Shown piece after piece: positions 1 through 8,443 of a stretch of DNA of 64,000 bases. The translations under genes were made by a program, and so were the position numbers. Every line of letters starts with the position of its first letter. Within the stretch, counting starts at the first letter, position 1. Location: the NCBI GenBank assembly GCA_002270295.1, contig NISF01000003.1:186001-250000 (forward strand). The letters run 5' to 3'. This DNA comes from Enterobacter sp. 10-1. GTDB taxonomy: Bacteria; Pseudomonadota; Gammaproteobacteria; Enterobacterales; Enterobacteriaceae. The notes under the pieces are model-generated. The model did no database searches. It worked only from the letters and a program-made list of their open reading frames with translations, and was not told where the DNA came from.

Positions 1-250
1 TCAGTTTTCGGGGGGCGCTGACCCGCGCTGAAATAAAATGCCGGTTTTGTAGAGTGCATACGTCCTGCCCGGACATTGAGGGGGATATAAAGTCCATACT
101 TTTGTTGCGTGGACTAAGAAAACCTGCGTTTTAATGATCACAAAAGTAAAAAAACGTAACTAATTAATATAAAAACGCAATAGATTCTCCGCGGTTATCT
201 GTGTCAAAAAGTGCTTCACATTTACAAAAACGATCGGAGACCTGATTAGA

Positions 251-1705
251 ATGCGTAAAGACATAATTCAAAATCGGCATGACGAATACCACAAATTAAC
301 GCGGGGCGAGCGCATTGGTTATGGAATGGGGGATTTTGCGCAAAACCTCGTCTTTGGTACAATTGGCGGTTTTCTTGCTCTACACATGTTGACGGTAAAT
401 ACCATTAGTACCGCAACGGCCGGGTTTATATTTCTTTTTGTCCGAATAGTTAACGTTTTTTGGGATCCAATGGTCGGAACCTACGTTGACAGAAGAAGTT
501 CAAGTGCTGGCAAATATCGCCCCTGGCTTTTAAGAGCGGGTATTCCGCTCGTTATTCTTGCCGCATTGCTGTTTGCTCCTATCCCTGGCGTCCGGGGTTC
601 CGTTCCTTTTGCCTTTATTATTTATTTGGCACTGGATTTAGTCTATTCAGTGGTGAATATTCCTTATGGTTCTCTTAACGCGTCATTGACACGCGATCCT
701 GAGTCCATTGATAAACTGACCAGTACGCGAATGATGCTGGCAAACAGTGCGAACCTGCTTGTCTATACCCTGTTCCCGATGTTTGTACAAATTGCTTCAC
801 CCAAAGATCGAAGCCTCAAGGATACCGGTTTTTTTGGCTTTGAACTCAATATGGGTAACTATACCGATCCGTCTGCGAATTACGCGTGGTTTGGCGTATA
901 CTCAATTTATATGGTACTAGGCGCAGCGGCACTTTTCTTCTGTTATAAATTCACCAAAGAACGTGTTGTCGCGACGGCAGAACAAACGGCCAACGTAAAA
1001 ACGACCGATCTATTTCTTGAACTGAAAAATAACCGACCGCTTGTCATTTTGGGGCTGTTTTTCATGCTGGCCTTTACCTTCATGTTCTTCATGAACACGG
1101 TGAATGGCTTCTTCAATCAGTTTGTTGTTGGCCATTCAGAATGGATGGGGGCGGTTGGTCTTGTCGCCTCAATTCCGGGCATTGTCTTACCTGTTTTTTG
1201 GCCCAGACTCAAGAAAATTTTTGGCAAAAAAGGGTTCTTCCATCTTTTCCTTGCCATGTTTATTGTGGGTGAATTGTTGACTTACGTTTGGTCACGTGAA
1301 GGAATGCATGACGCCCTTTGGCTTGCTTACATCGCAACATTCATTAAACAATGGGGCTTAACCTCGGCTACGGGCTTTATGTGGGCGCTGGTTCCTGAAG
1401 TGATTGCCTATGGCGAATTGAAATCCGGCAAGCGAAATGCTGCGATTATTAATGCGATCATGGGCCTCTTCTTCAAGATTGGGTTTACTATTGGCGGCGC
1501 TATTCCACTGTGGCTACTGGCTGCGTATGGCTTTAGCGAAACGGGTGCTCAACAAAGTGCCAATGCGATCGATGGCATTATTATGACAGCGGTTTGGATC
1601 CCTATCTTTTTATCCGTTGTTTCGATGATCGTTATTCAATTCTATCCTATCTCAGATAAAAACGTCACAGAGATTAATCGTCAGCTTGACGAGGTACGGG
1701 TATAG
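251..1705 (+). CDS. xynT: XynT/YagG-like xyloside:cation symporter (GPH family)
   Basis: A 484-residue inner-membrane protein of the glycoside-pentoside-hexuronide (GPH/MelB) symporter family. The family hallmark near the N-terminus is visible (GYGMGDFAQNL, about residues 23-33), followed by about twelve hydrophobic segments. The assignment to beta-xyloside or xylo-oligosaccharide uptake rests on the GH43 beta-xylosidase gene that follows 60 bp downstream; such xynT-xynB pairs are known from Klebsiella oxytoca and as yagG-yagH in E. coli. The start ATG at 251 has a GGAGA Shine-Dalgarno at 236-240. Base composition is lower in GC than the core genes further right, consistent with an accessory origin. 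The family is secure; the exact substrate is inferred from context. Confidence 0.85.
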   Translation: MRKDIIQNRHDEYHKLTRGERIGYGMGDFAQNLVFGTIGGFLALHMLTVNTISTATAGFIFLFVRIVNVFWDPMVGTYVDRRSSSAGKYRPWLLRAGIPLVILAALLFAPIPGVRGSVPFAFIIYLALDLVYSVVNIPYGSLNASLTRDPESIDKLTSTRMMLANSANLLVYTLFPMFVQIASPKDRSLKDTGFFGFELNMGNYTDPSANYAWFGVYSIYMVLGAAALFFCYKFTKERVVATAEQTANVKTTDLFLELKNNRPLVILGLFFMLAFTFMFFMNTVNGFFNQFVVGHSEWMGAVGLVASIPGIVLPVFWPRLKKIFGKKGFFHLFLAMFIVGELLTYVWSREGMHDALWLAYIATFIKQWGLTSATGFMWALVPEVIAYGELKSGKRNAAIINAIMGLFFKIGFTIGGAIPLWLLAAYGFSETGAQQSANAIDGIIMTAVWIPIFLSVVSMIVIQFYPISDKNVTEINRQLDEVRV

Positions 1706-1765
1706 TTAAAATTTGTATTAAATTGCGAAAATATAAATTAGAGAATTATATAAAGGAAGATTGAT

Positions 1766-3445
1766 ATGACTCTTATTCAAAACCCTGTATTACCTGGATT
1801 TAATGCGGACCCCAGTATTATCCGTGTAGATGACACCTACTATATCGCAAACTCTACATTTGAGTGGTTCCCTGGCGTGCGTTTACACGAGTCAAAGGAC
1901 CTGCAGCACTGGGATCTTCTCCCCAGCCCGTTGTCCACAACCGCGCTTTTAGATATGAAAGGCAATCCTTCATCAGGTGGAATTTGGGCTCCGGCTCTCT
2001 CTTATGCTGATGGCAAATTCTGGTTAGTGTATACAGATGTGAAAATCACAGAAGGTGCCTTTAAAGACATGACCAACTATCTGACCACCGCTACGGATAT
2101 TCGTGGTCCATGGTCGGATCCTATCAAACTGAATGGCGTGGGCTTCGATGCTTCACTTTTCCATGACGATGACGGGCGTAAATATATCGTTCAGCAAACC
2201 TGGGACCATCGAGAATATCATCATCCATTCGATGGCATTACGTTAACTGAACTTGATACCAGGACATTAATGTTAAAACCGGAAACAGCACGAACCCTCT
2301 ATCGCGGCACTGCCGTTGCGCTTGTCGAAGGGCCGCATCTCTACAAACTGAACGGATATTATTATCTTTTCGCCGCTCAGGGGGGGACCGTATTTACCCA
2401 TCAGGAGGTTGTCGCGCGTTCTAAGACCTTAGATGCCCACAGTTTTGTAACGGCGCCAGGAGAAGTTTTCTTAACTAACGTCGATACGCCGGACAGTTAC
2501 ATCCAGAAGCAGGGCCACGGTTCTTTGGTTTCAACGCCTGCTGGCGAATGGTATTACGCTTCGCTCTGCGCGCGTCCGTGGAATCGTCCTGGCGAGTCAG
2601 TCTATGATCCTCGCGGCTGGTCAACTCTGGGCAGAGAAACCTCTATCCAAAAAGTGTACTGGGATGAAGAAGGTTGGCCGCGCGTTGAAGGCGGCCACGG
2701 CGGAAAAACGTTTGTTGAAGGCCCAGAGGATGCCATTTACACCGCAAGCGCCAAAGATCGTAGCCAGCATGATGCGTTTACAACGCCGGCACTCGAGTGC
2801 AACTGGAATACGCTCCGTGTTCCGTTCACAAAAAAAATGGGTACCACAGGCGATGGCAAACTGACGTTAATTGGTCAGGGTTCTTTAGCGAATACCCATG
2901 ACCTGTCGCTTATTGCCCGACGTTGGCAAGCCTTCTATTTTGATGCGCAAGTTAAGGTCAAATTTAATCCATTTAGTTATCAACAAATGGCGGGGTTAAC
3001 GAATTTCTACAACGATCGTCATTGGAGCTTTGTGTTCATCACCTGGAATGAAATTAATGGCTCAGTCATCGAAATAGGTGAAAATAATCGCGGAAAATAC
3101 ACTTCTTATTTAAAAGATGATGCCATCAAGATCCCGGAAGGAACCGAGTATGTCTGGTTCCGCACCAAAGTTCGCAAACAAACGTACAGTTATGAATACA
3201 GCTTTAACGGGGTCAACTTCACTGAAATTCCTGTCACATTAGATGCCGTAATCCTTTCAGACGATTATGTTATGCAAAGCTATGGCGGATTTTTTACCGG
3301 AGCATTCGTTGGCCTGGCGGCAGTCGACTACTCTGGCTATGAGGTCAGCGCAGATTTTTATGATTTCACTTATCAGGAGCTCGGTGATTCGTTAACGTCG
3401 ACTGGCAATTATGGCTGGGACGCAGGCGAATTACGCCTTAATTAA
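1766..3445 (+). CDS. xynB: Beta-xylosidase, glycoside hydrolase family 43
   Basis: A 559-residue cytoplasmic GH43 enzyme that releases xylose from the non-reducing end of short xylo-oligosaccharides. The three acidic residues of the family are visible at the expected spacing: Asp15 (general base, in GFNADP), Asp128 (pKa modulator, in GFDAS) and Glu188 (general acid, in VEGPHLYK). The N-terminal two thirds form the five-bladed propeller; the remainder is the beta-sandwich domain found in SXA-type xylosidases. There is no signal peptide, so substrate must be imported, which fits the adjacent xynT. AAGGAAG lies just before the ATG at 1766. The two genes look like one transcription unit. Confidence 0.9.
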   Translation: MTLIQNPVLPGFNADPSIIRVDDTYYIANSTFEWFPGVRLHESKDLQHWDLLPSPLSTTALLDMKGNPSSGGIWAPALSYADGKFWLVYTDVKITEGAFKDMTNYLTTATDIRGPWSDPIKLNGVGFDASLFHDDDGRKYIVQQTWDHREYHHPFDGITLTELDTRTLMLKPETARTLYRGTAVALVEGPHLYKLNGYYYLFAAQGGTVFTHQEVVARSKTLDAHSFVTAPGEVFLTNVDTPDSYIQKQGHGSLVSTPAGEWYYASLCARPWNRPGESVYDPRGWSTLGRETSIQKVYWDEEGWPRVEGGHGGKTFVEGPEDAIYTASAKDRSQHDAFTTPALECNWNTLRVPFTKKMGTTGDGKLTLIGQGSLANTHDLSLIARRWQAFYFDAQVKVKFNPFSYQQMAGLTNFYNDRHWSFVFITWNEINGSVIEIGENNRGKYTSYLKDDAIKIPEGTEYVWFRTKVRKQTYSYEYSFNGVNFTEIPVTLDAVILSDDYVMQSYGGFFTGAFVGLAAVDYSGYEVSADFYDFTYQELGDSLTSTGNYGWDAGELRLN

Positions 3446-3514
3446 ATAGTGATGCGTGAACTCAGATAATAAGCGAAACACCCGCTTAAGACCGCGAGGA
3501 ATGGGAGGATACTG

Positions 3515-3709
3515 ATGAACGCCTCCCGCCTCCCGCCAGGGCGCTATAGAGAATACCAGAAGGCCTGCTGGCGCACCATGGTAGACCCGGCAGAGTGGCA
3601 AGGTTGTAAGCGAAACGCTGCAGTTTATTACCTCGATTATGGTGCAGATGTCGGGCCACCATTATTTTTGCTCGTGCGTGGAGCATTAGAACAGATTATT
3701 AATCTATAG
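3515..3709 (+). CDS. Possible small ORF, unrecognised
   Basis: A 64-codon ORF with a good GGGAGGA Shine-Dalgarno at about 3502-3508 before the ATG. The product resembles no family I recognise; its last third is hydrophobic. The 435-bp gap between xynB and the porin holds nothing else I can identify, and the part from 3710 to 3881 is AT-rich and probably carries the porin promoter. The ORF could be a remnant or chance; only the ribosome-binding site favours it. Confidence 0.2.
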   Translation: MNASRLPPGRYREYQKACWRTMVDPAEWQGCKRNAAVYYLDYGADVGPPLFLLVRGALEQIINL

Positions 3710-3881
3710 CCATGCTGATATTTAATTATGCCGAATATGGAGAATCCTATTACCCGATTTATTTAACTGTACCTCTGCGCAAATAAAAATAAAATCAGCT
3801 TGTTTTGGCGGTATCTTTTCCATTTACCCCAGAACGGGATGGTTATTGTCTGAAAATATAATTTATTAATTTGAGATAACC

Positions 3882-5270
3882 ATGATAACTGTAAAAAAAC
3901 TTCCCTTAGCGATGGCGGTTATTGCCGCCCTGTGCCCGCTTTCCTCTGTAATGGCACAAGAGTTTACTCAGGAACAAATCGACGCCATTGTCGCCAAAGC
4001 CGTCGATAAAGCCCTGACGGACCGTCAGGCTAAGATGGATGCCGCCGCTGCGAAGAAGGTGGACGTCATTACCAACCCGCAGACCACCGCGGCCTCGCCG
4101 GATATGGCTATCCCGTTCGGCCTGAAGTTTAGCGGCTACGCCCGCTACGGCGCCCAGTTCCAGACCGGCGATCAGAAGTTCGTCGGCGTCGACGGCTCCT
4201 ATAACGGCGCGTCGGCTATCGGCCGTCTGGGCAACGAAGGCAACGGCGGCGAATTCCAGATAACCAAGGCCTTTAAGAGCAGCCAGGGCGCTATCTGGGA
4301 TATTAACGTCATGTTCGACCACTGGAGCGATGAAGTTAACCTGAAAAAAGCCTACGTCGGCGTCACTAACGTCCTCGAATCAAACCCTAACGCCTATATT
4401 TGGGCCGGTCGCGACTTCCACCAGCGGCCGCAGCAGGGGATCAACGATTACTTCTGGATGAACCACGACGGCCAGGGCGCCGGGGTGAAAAACTTTGATA
4501 TCGGCGGCGTGCAGTTTGACGTGGCGGGGGTCTCACAGGTTGAGTCCTGCAGCCCGGAGGTGATGGCCGATGAGTCCAACCCGTCGCGCATCACCTGTAC
4601 CGGCGGCTCCGGCACCGGCGATAATGGCCACTATGCGCTGACGTCAAAAATCCACAATATGAAGGCTGGGCCAATCGACGTTGAGGTATACGCCAACTAC
4701 GGCTTTGATTCAAAAGCGGTGGATAACGACGCGCAGCTCGATGCCTGGCAGGGCGGCCTGCTGTTGAGTCACACCAACGGCGACGACAGCGGTGTGAACA
4801 AGGTTATCCTGCGCTATTCCGATAACTCGGATAACAGCGTCTATAACAAAACCGACGGGCTGACGGCAATCTATGCCAGCTTCGAAGGCAACTATAAGTT
4901 CACCCGGCAGGCACAGGTTGAATACCTGCTGGCCTTCCATGATTACGACAACGGTAAGGACAATACCGATAACCGTAAAAACTACGGCGCGATTATCCGT
5001 CCGATGTATTTCTGGAACGACGTGCATTCAACCTGGCTGGAAGCCGGCTATCAGCGCGTTGACTACGATCGGGGTGGCGACAACAAGGGCTGGAAGCTGA
5101 CGCTGTCGCAGAACATCGCGATTGGTATGGGGCCTGAGTTCCGGCCGATGCTGCGCTTCTACGTCACCGGTGGCCAGGTGGATAATCAGCATACCGCTAA
5201 GGTCAACGGTACCAGCAGCGACCAGCTGGACTCGCTGAACGTCGGCGGCATGTTCGAGGCCTGGTTCTAA
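3882..5270 (+). CDS. LamB/ScrY-type carbohydrate porin
   Basis: A 462-residue outer-membrane protein of the maltoporin family. It has a signal peptide (residues 1-25, cleavage after VMA), a short Ala/Lys-rich helical stretch (about 30-70) like the N-terminal extension of ScrY and BglH, then the trimeric porin barrel beginning FGLKFSGYARYG and ending in a C-terminal phenylalanine (FEAWF), typical of proteins inserted by the BAM machinery. Its neighbours suggest it carries xylo-oligosaccharides or another plant sugar to XynT/XynB, but sequence alone does not show the substrate. The coding region is clearly more GC-rich than the AT-rich DNA on both sides. Its own upstream spacer suggests a separate promoter. 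Confidence 0.82.
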   Translation: MITVKKLPLAMAVIAALCPLSSVMAQEFTQEQIDAIVAKAVDKALTDRQAKMDAAAAKKVDVITNPQTTAASPDMAIPFGLKFSGYARYGAQFQTGDQKFVGVDGSYNGASAIGRLGNEGNGGEFQITKAFKSSQGAIWDINVMFDHWSDEVNLKKAYVGVTNVLESNPNAYIWAGRDFHQRPQQGINDYFWMNHDGQGAGVKNFDIGGVQFDVAGVSQVESCSPEVMADESNPSRITCTGGSGTGDNGHYALTSKIHNMKAGPIDVEVYANYGFDSKAVDNDAQLDAWQGGLLLSHTNGDDSGVNKVILRYSDNSDNSVYNKTDGLTAIYASFEGNYKFTRQAQVEYLLAFHDYDNGKDNTDNRKNYGAIIRPMYFWNDVHSTWLEAGYQRVDYDRGGDNKGWKLTLSQNIAIGMGPEFRPMLRFYVTGGQVDNQHTAKVNGTSSDQLDSLNVGGMFEAWF

Positions 5271-5530
5271 GTTAGTTTGAGTATCCTGTGTCAGGACCTG
5301 AATGGAGTAGTTGCATACGGCTGAGTGACCTGCAGGGATGAGAGTTCCTGTCGGTCACTGCCGCCTGCCGGAAGAGGGATGAGACTTCCTGAGTCATTTG
5401 CGAGTTTGCATAAAACCTCAGGAAGTTCTGCCTCTGTAAGGGCTGTAAGGAAGGGGACATCGCCTGAGCGAACGATTTTAAATACGATGGTAGTTACACA
5501 AACTTACTGACAGGTTCTGCGATCATAGTT
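5271..5530. other. Gene-free spacer with strong hairpins
   Basis: No convincing gene. Two inverted repeats stand out: GTGACCTGCAGG (5324-5335) pairs with CCTGTCGGTCAC (about 5346-5357) with two mismatches, and CTTCCTGAG (about 5385-5393) pairs perfectly with CTCAGGAAG (about 5420-5428). They may terminate porin transcription, form a structured RNA, or be relics of a mobile element. The rest of the gap to 5908 is AT-rich and contains the FNR-type promoter annotated separately. Confidence 0.4.
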
Positions 5531-5634
5531 TTAAGGTGTCAAATTCATTTATTGCAAGTTTTATTTCCCCCTTTAATATTTCACTCCGCATATATTTACC
5601 CTTGTTATCAATTGATGATTTTGTTTTTCAAGTG

Positions 5635-5676
5635 TTGATTTACATCAACCCAGGAGTCTATTTTTAACAATATTCT
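5635..5676 (+). promoter_or_regulatory. Predicted class II FNR-dependent promoter
   Basis: TTGATTTACATCAA at 5635-5648 matches the FNR consensus TTGAT-N4-ATCAA at every defined base. A -10-like hexamer TATTCT lies at 5671-5676, exactly where a class II FNR promoter (site centred at -41.5) needs it, predicting a start near 5683. This reads rightwards to the tssB remnant with a leader of about 225 nt. No equally good -10 is seen in the other direction. Confidence 0.55.
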
Positions 5677-5908
5677 GACGGTATTGTCTTCTTAGATATA
5701 AATGATTGTTTATTTTTGATGGTGATAGTTTGTTTTCCTGATGATCCAGCGTAACTCATTATTAATAATTAGACGAAAAATCCTGGTGATTTTATTGTTT
5801 TGGTTTGAGTGTATTTAGCTTTGATCTTTTAATAATCATCATTCTATTATCTCCTCTAAGGAATCGAAATATGAAAGCGTGCATCGTGATAAGCAGAGGG
5901 ATGATTAG

Positions 5909-6200
5909 ATGGCTGAAAGTTTTCAGAATTGGGTGTCAAATTCGCGCGTTAATATAAAGTTTTATTTTTCAATGTGCAGGGCGAGCAAGAAAATAGAGTT
6001 ACCACTGAACTTAATGGTTGCGGGTGATTTAAGTAACGGTCAGCTGACTGCGCCATTATCAGCGTGTGAAAAAGACAATGTTAATAAAAATAACTTCAAC
6101 GCTATTCTTTCCGAATATTCCCCAAAAGGGAATTTTACCGTTAAGAATAGCCTTGCTGATGACGGTAGCGAAAACAACATCAGTCTGACATTTTGCTCTT
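5909..6200 (+). pseudogene. tssB: tssB (VipA) type VI sheath subunit, 3'-truncated
   Basis: The first 95 or so codons read as the N-terminus of TssB, the small subunit of the contractile type VI sheath: SFQN near the start, then VNIK, KKIELPL, GDLSNG, NKNNF, and TVKNSLADDGSE leading to SLTF. Homology stops at about position 6195, after which the frame runs into unrelated sequence and ends at 6286. Intact TssB is about 160-170 residues. An AGAGGG Shine-Dalgarno precedes the ATG at 5909, so this is the native 5' end. The 6200-6280 stretch reads in another frame as the tail of an unidentified protein directly ahead of tssK, so a deletion has joined the two. Confidence 0.75.
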
Positions 6201-6282
6201 CCCGGCGGAAGTCATGGATGACCGCCCATTACGGGGTCGCCGGATGCCGAAATCCAGGTCATAAGGGCAGGGGAAACCAGCG

Positions 6283-6380
6283 ATGAAAATTTACCGTCCC
6301 CTTTGGGAGGACGGGGCCGCTCTGGCCCCCCAGCAGTTTCAGCAGCAGGCCCGCTGGAGTGAACACGTTCCGAAATCAAA
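6283..6380 (+). pseudogene. tssK: tssK type VI baseplate gene, N-terminal fragment
   Basis: The opening MKIYRPLWEDGAALAPQQF followed by QQQARWSEH is the characteristic N-terminus of TssK, the baseplate protein that links to the membrane complex. Only about 30 codons survive of the usual 440 or so. Between about 6345 and 6385 the homology switches to TssG in a different frame, so a deletion has removed most of tssK and everything between it and tssG. Confidence 0.7.
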
Positions 6381-7268
6381 GGGGTTGAGCCGCCTGAACA
6401 TTCACATCTGCCGCCCACTGTGCGCATCACCTTTATGGGGCTCTATGGCGTGCAGTCCCCGCTGCCGACGCACTATATCGATGACATCACTCAGCGGCGG
6501 GAAGGATATGAAGCCACGGCGGATTTTCTCGATATCTTCAACCACCGGCTGATTGCCCAGTACTACCGCATCTGGCGGAAATACTCGTACCCGGCGAGCT
6601 TTAAAGAAGGGGGCAAGGACAATATATCGCAGTACCTGCTGGGACTGGCAGGCCTTGGTATTGACGGCTGCACGGACAGCATCGCCGCCCCCGCGTCACG
6701 TTTCCTCGCGCTGCTACCGATGATGTTGCTGCCGGGGCGCACCGCAGAAGGCCTGGCGTCCCTGGTGCGACTGCTGGCACCCGACACGCAGGCTAAAATC
6801 TGGCACCACGACAAACGACGTGTGCCGCTGAAGGAGCCACTGACTATGAGTGTCAGTCACCCTGCTACCCTGACAAACCGGCCGGTGATGGGCAGCTATG
6901 CCACCGACGTGAACAGCCGGGTGCTTATGCTGCTCACTACCACAGACCCGGATGAAGTGCAGGGCTGGTTACCGGGCGGAGAGCTTCATGCGGACCTGAT
7001 GGCGCTGCTGCATGTGTATCCTGGAGCTCGCCTGGATGTCCGCCTGCAGCTGTGTGTCGACCGCAGCCTGCTGCCGGACGCGACGATGAACACTAACCCC
7101 AAAACTGGCGCCGTGCAGCTGGGCCGCACTGCCGTGATGCGGCCGATGAATGTAGCGAATACTGTAATATCCGCCAAAACAATAACCATCAACCTGGGCC
7201 GCTATGCGCGAGTTCAGGAAAATATTCACCACAGGGAGACTGATGAAGATGGCGATTACCGCTGGTAA
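6363..7268 (+). pseudogene. tssG: tssG (ImpH/VasB) baseplate gene, 5'-truncated
   Basis: About 300 codons of TssG, a baseplate wedge protein. Recognisable pieces are the MGLYGVQSPLPTHYIDDI region near the start, HRLIAQYYRIWRKY, and a C-terminal part ending in LGRYARVQEN. The frame is open only from 6363, just after a TGA, and lacks the native start. An internal ATG at 6420 could restart translation but would lose the N-terminus. The rest of the frame is undamaged, which suggests the truncation is fairly recent. Its 3' end overlaps the start of tssJ, as in intact type VI operons. Confidence 0.75.
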
Positions 7269-7785
7269 ATTTCCCCTGGTGGCACTGGCCGCGGGCATCT
7301 CGCTGATGCTGGCTGGCTGTGGCCTGACCCAGAAAGTCACGGATGGCACCGTTGCTGTAACCAAATCGATATTTTATAAACAGGTAACAACTCTTCGCCT
7401 CGACATTCGGGCCCGTGAGGCGGTGAACCACAATGATGGCGGGGTGGCGATGTCCACCGTCGTACGCATTTACCAACTCAAGGAGCGCAAAACCTTCGAT
7501 ACGACGGACTACCCGTCACTGTTTAAGGCTGACGGTCGGGCCATCAAAGCAGACCTGGTGGCGGAGAAAGATATTCGCCTGCAGCCGGGTGGGGCGGTGA
7601 TGGTGGATATGCCGATGGATGAAAATGCGCAGTATGTGGCTGTGGCCGGCATGTTTATGTCGCCGGACCAAATGAACAATACCTGGCGTGTGGTGCTGAG
7701 CCGTGACGACCTCGACCCGGATAAAGCCCGCGTTATCGAAGCGGGAAACAACCGGTTGATCCTGAAGGCGCTGAAAGATGAATGA
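7243..7785 (+). CDS. tssJ: TssJ type VI secretion outer-membrane lipoprotein
   Basis: A 180-residue lipoprotein of the TssJ/SciN family, which anchors the TssJLM membrane complex to the outer membrane. It has a hydrophobic signal and lipobox LAGC (Cys about residue 26), then the small beta-sandwich with VVRIYQL and LKALKDE near the end. I chose ATG 7243, preceded by AGGGAG, over the upstream in-frame codon because it gives a standard lipoprotein signal. The gene looks intact although the rest of the secretion locus is destroyed, so the product probably has no partner unless another type VI system exists elsewhere in the genome. Confidence 0.8.
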   Translation: MKMAITAGKFPLVALAAGISLMLAGCGLTQKVTDGTVAVTKSIFYKQVTTLRLDIRAREAVNHNDGGVAMSTVVRIYQLKERKTFDTTDYPSLFKADGRAIKADLVAEKDIRLQPGGAVMVDMPMDENAQYVAVAGMFMSPDQMNNTWRVVLSRDDLDPDKARVIEAGNNRLILKALKDE

Positions 7786-8224
7786 GCCCCCCGTCCGTCA
7801 CTGTATGAAACTCTTTACGGCAACTTTACAGGCGGCCTCGACCTGCATCAGGTCAGCGAGCAGAACAGGTCATCCTGTCAGTTCTGGATAACATGCAGCG
7901 TATCCTTAACTGCCGTGCGGGACGCTGGCGCACCTGCCGGACTACGGCTTGCCTGATATGGCTAAAATTCTCCAGGGGATGCCGGGTACGGCCCATGAGC
8001 TAATGGGAACATTAGCTGCCGTCTTACTCAAATATGAGCCCCGTCTGAAAAAAATAGCCGTTGTCCTTCTGGAACAAAAGGTCCCCGGTGAACTGCGCTA
8101 TGCCATTGATGCTGAACTTAAAGGTATTGGGCTGGTGCGCTACGGTACCGAGTTTATGCCCGAAGGGCGGGTCCTGTTACGCCACCTGAAGCAGCAGTAT
8201 CTCGATATAACAACCCGCATGTAA
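7778..8224 (+). pseudogene. tssE: tssE (gp25-like baseplate protein), frameshifted
   Basis: Reading across frames gives a TssE/gp25-like protein: MNEPPVR, then SLYETLYGNF and LDLHQVSEQN, then VILSVLDNMQRILNCRAG, then TLAHLPDYGLPDMAKILQ to the end at 8224. At least three frame changes are needed, at the C6 run near 7787-7792, near 7864-7870, and near 7918-7925. The ATG overlaps the tssJ stop, the normal operon arrangement. The last 91 codons form an open frame, but the gene cannot produce the full baseplate protein. Confidence 0.8.
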
Positions 8225-8443
8225 GACCCGATAGCGCTACGGTCTTTGCAATATCCTGCTTATGCCCTCAGGTACAGGCTTGCCCGTATATAGCTGGCTT
8301 GTCTGTCAGGTTTGAATGAATGGCTAACAAATTTAAGGTGGCGTAACGGATGTTGTACACCGGAAGGAACGCTGGGCGGAATACTGAAATTAATACGATA
8401 TATTGAGCGTGAAAAATAATTTACCATCAACGGATTCAACAAA

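Noticed and set aside
200-225. Possible CRP site upstream of xynT (TGTCA...TTCACA)
   Set aside because: The half-sites are 9 bases apart instead of 6 and the left half is imperfect, so the match is not convincing.
5325-5510. Plus-strand frame considered as a transposase tail, with ACAAACTTACTGACAGG as an IS end
   Set aside because: No transposase motif and no partner inverted repeat found nearby; kept only as a hairpin-rich spacer.
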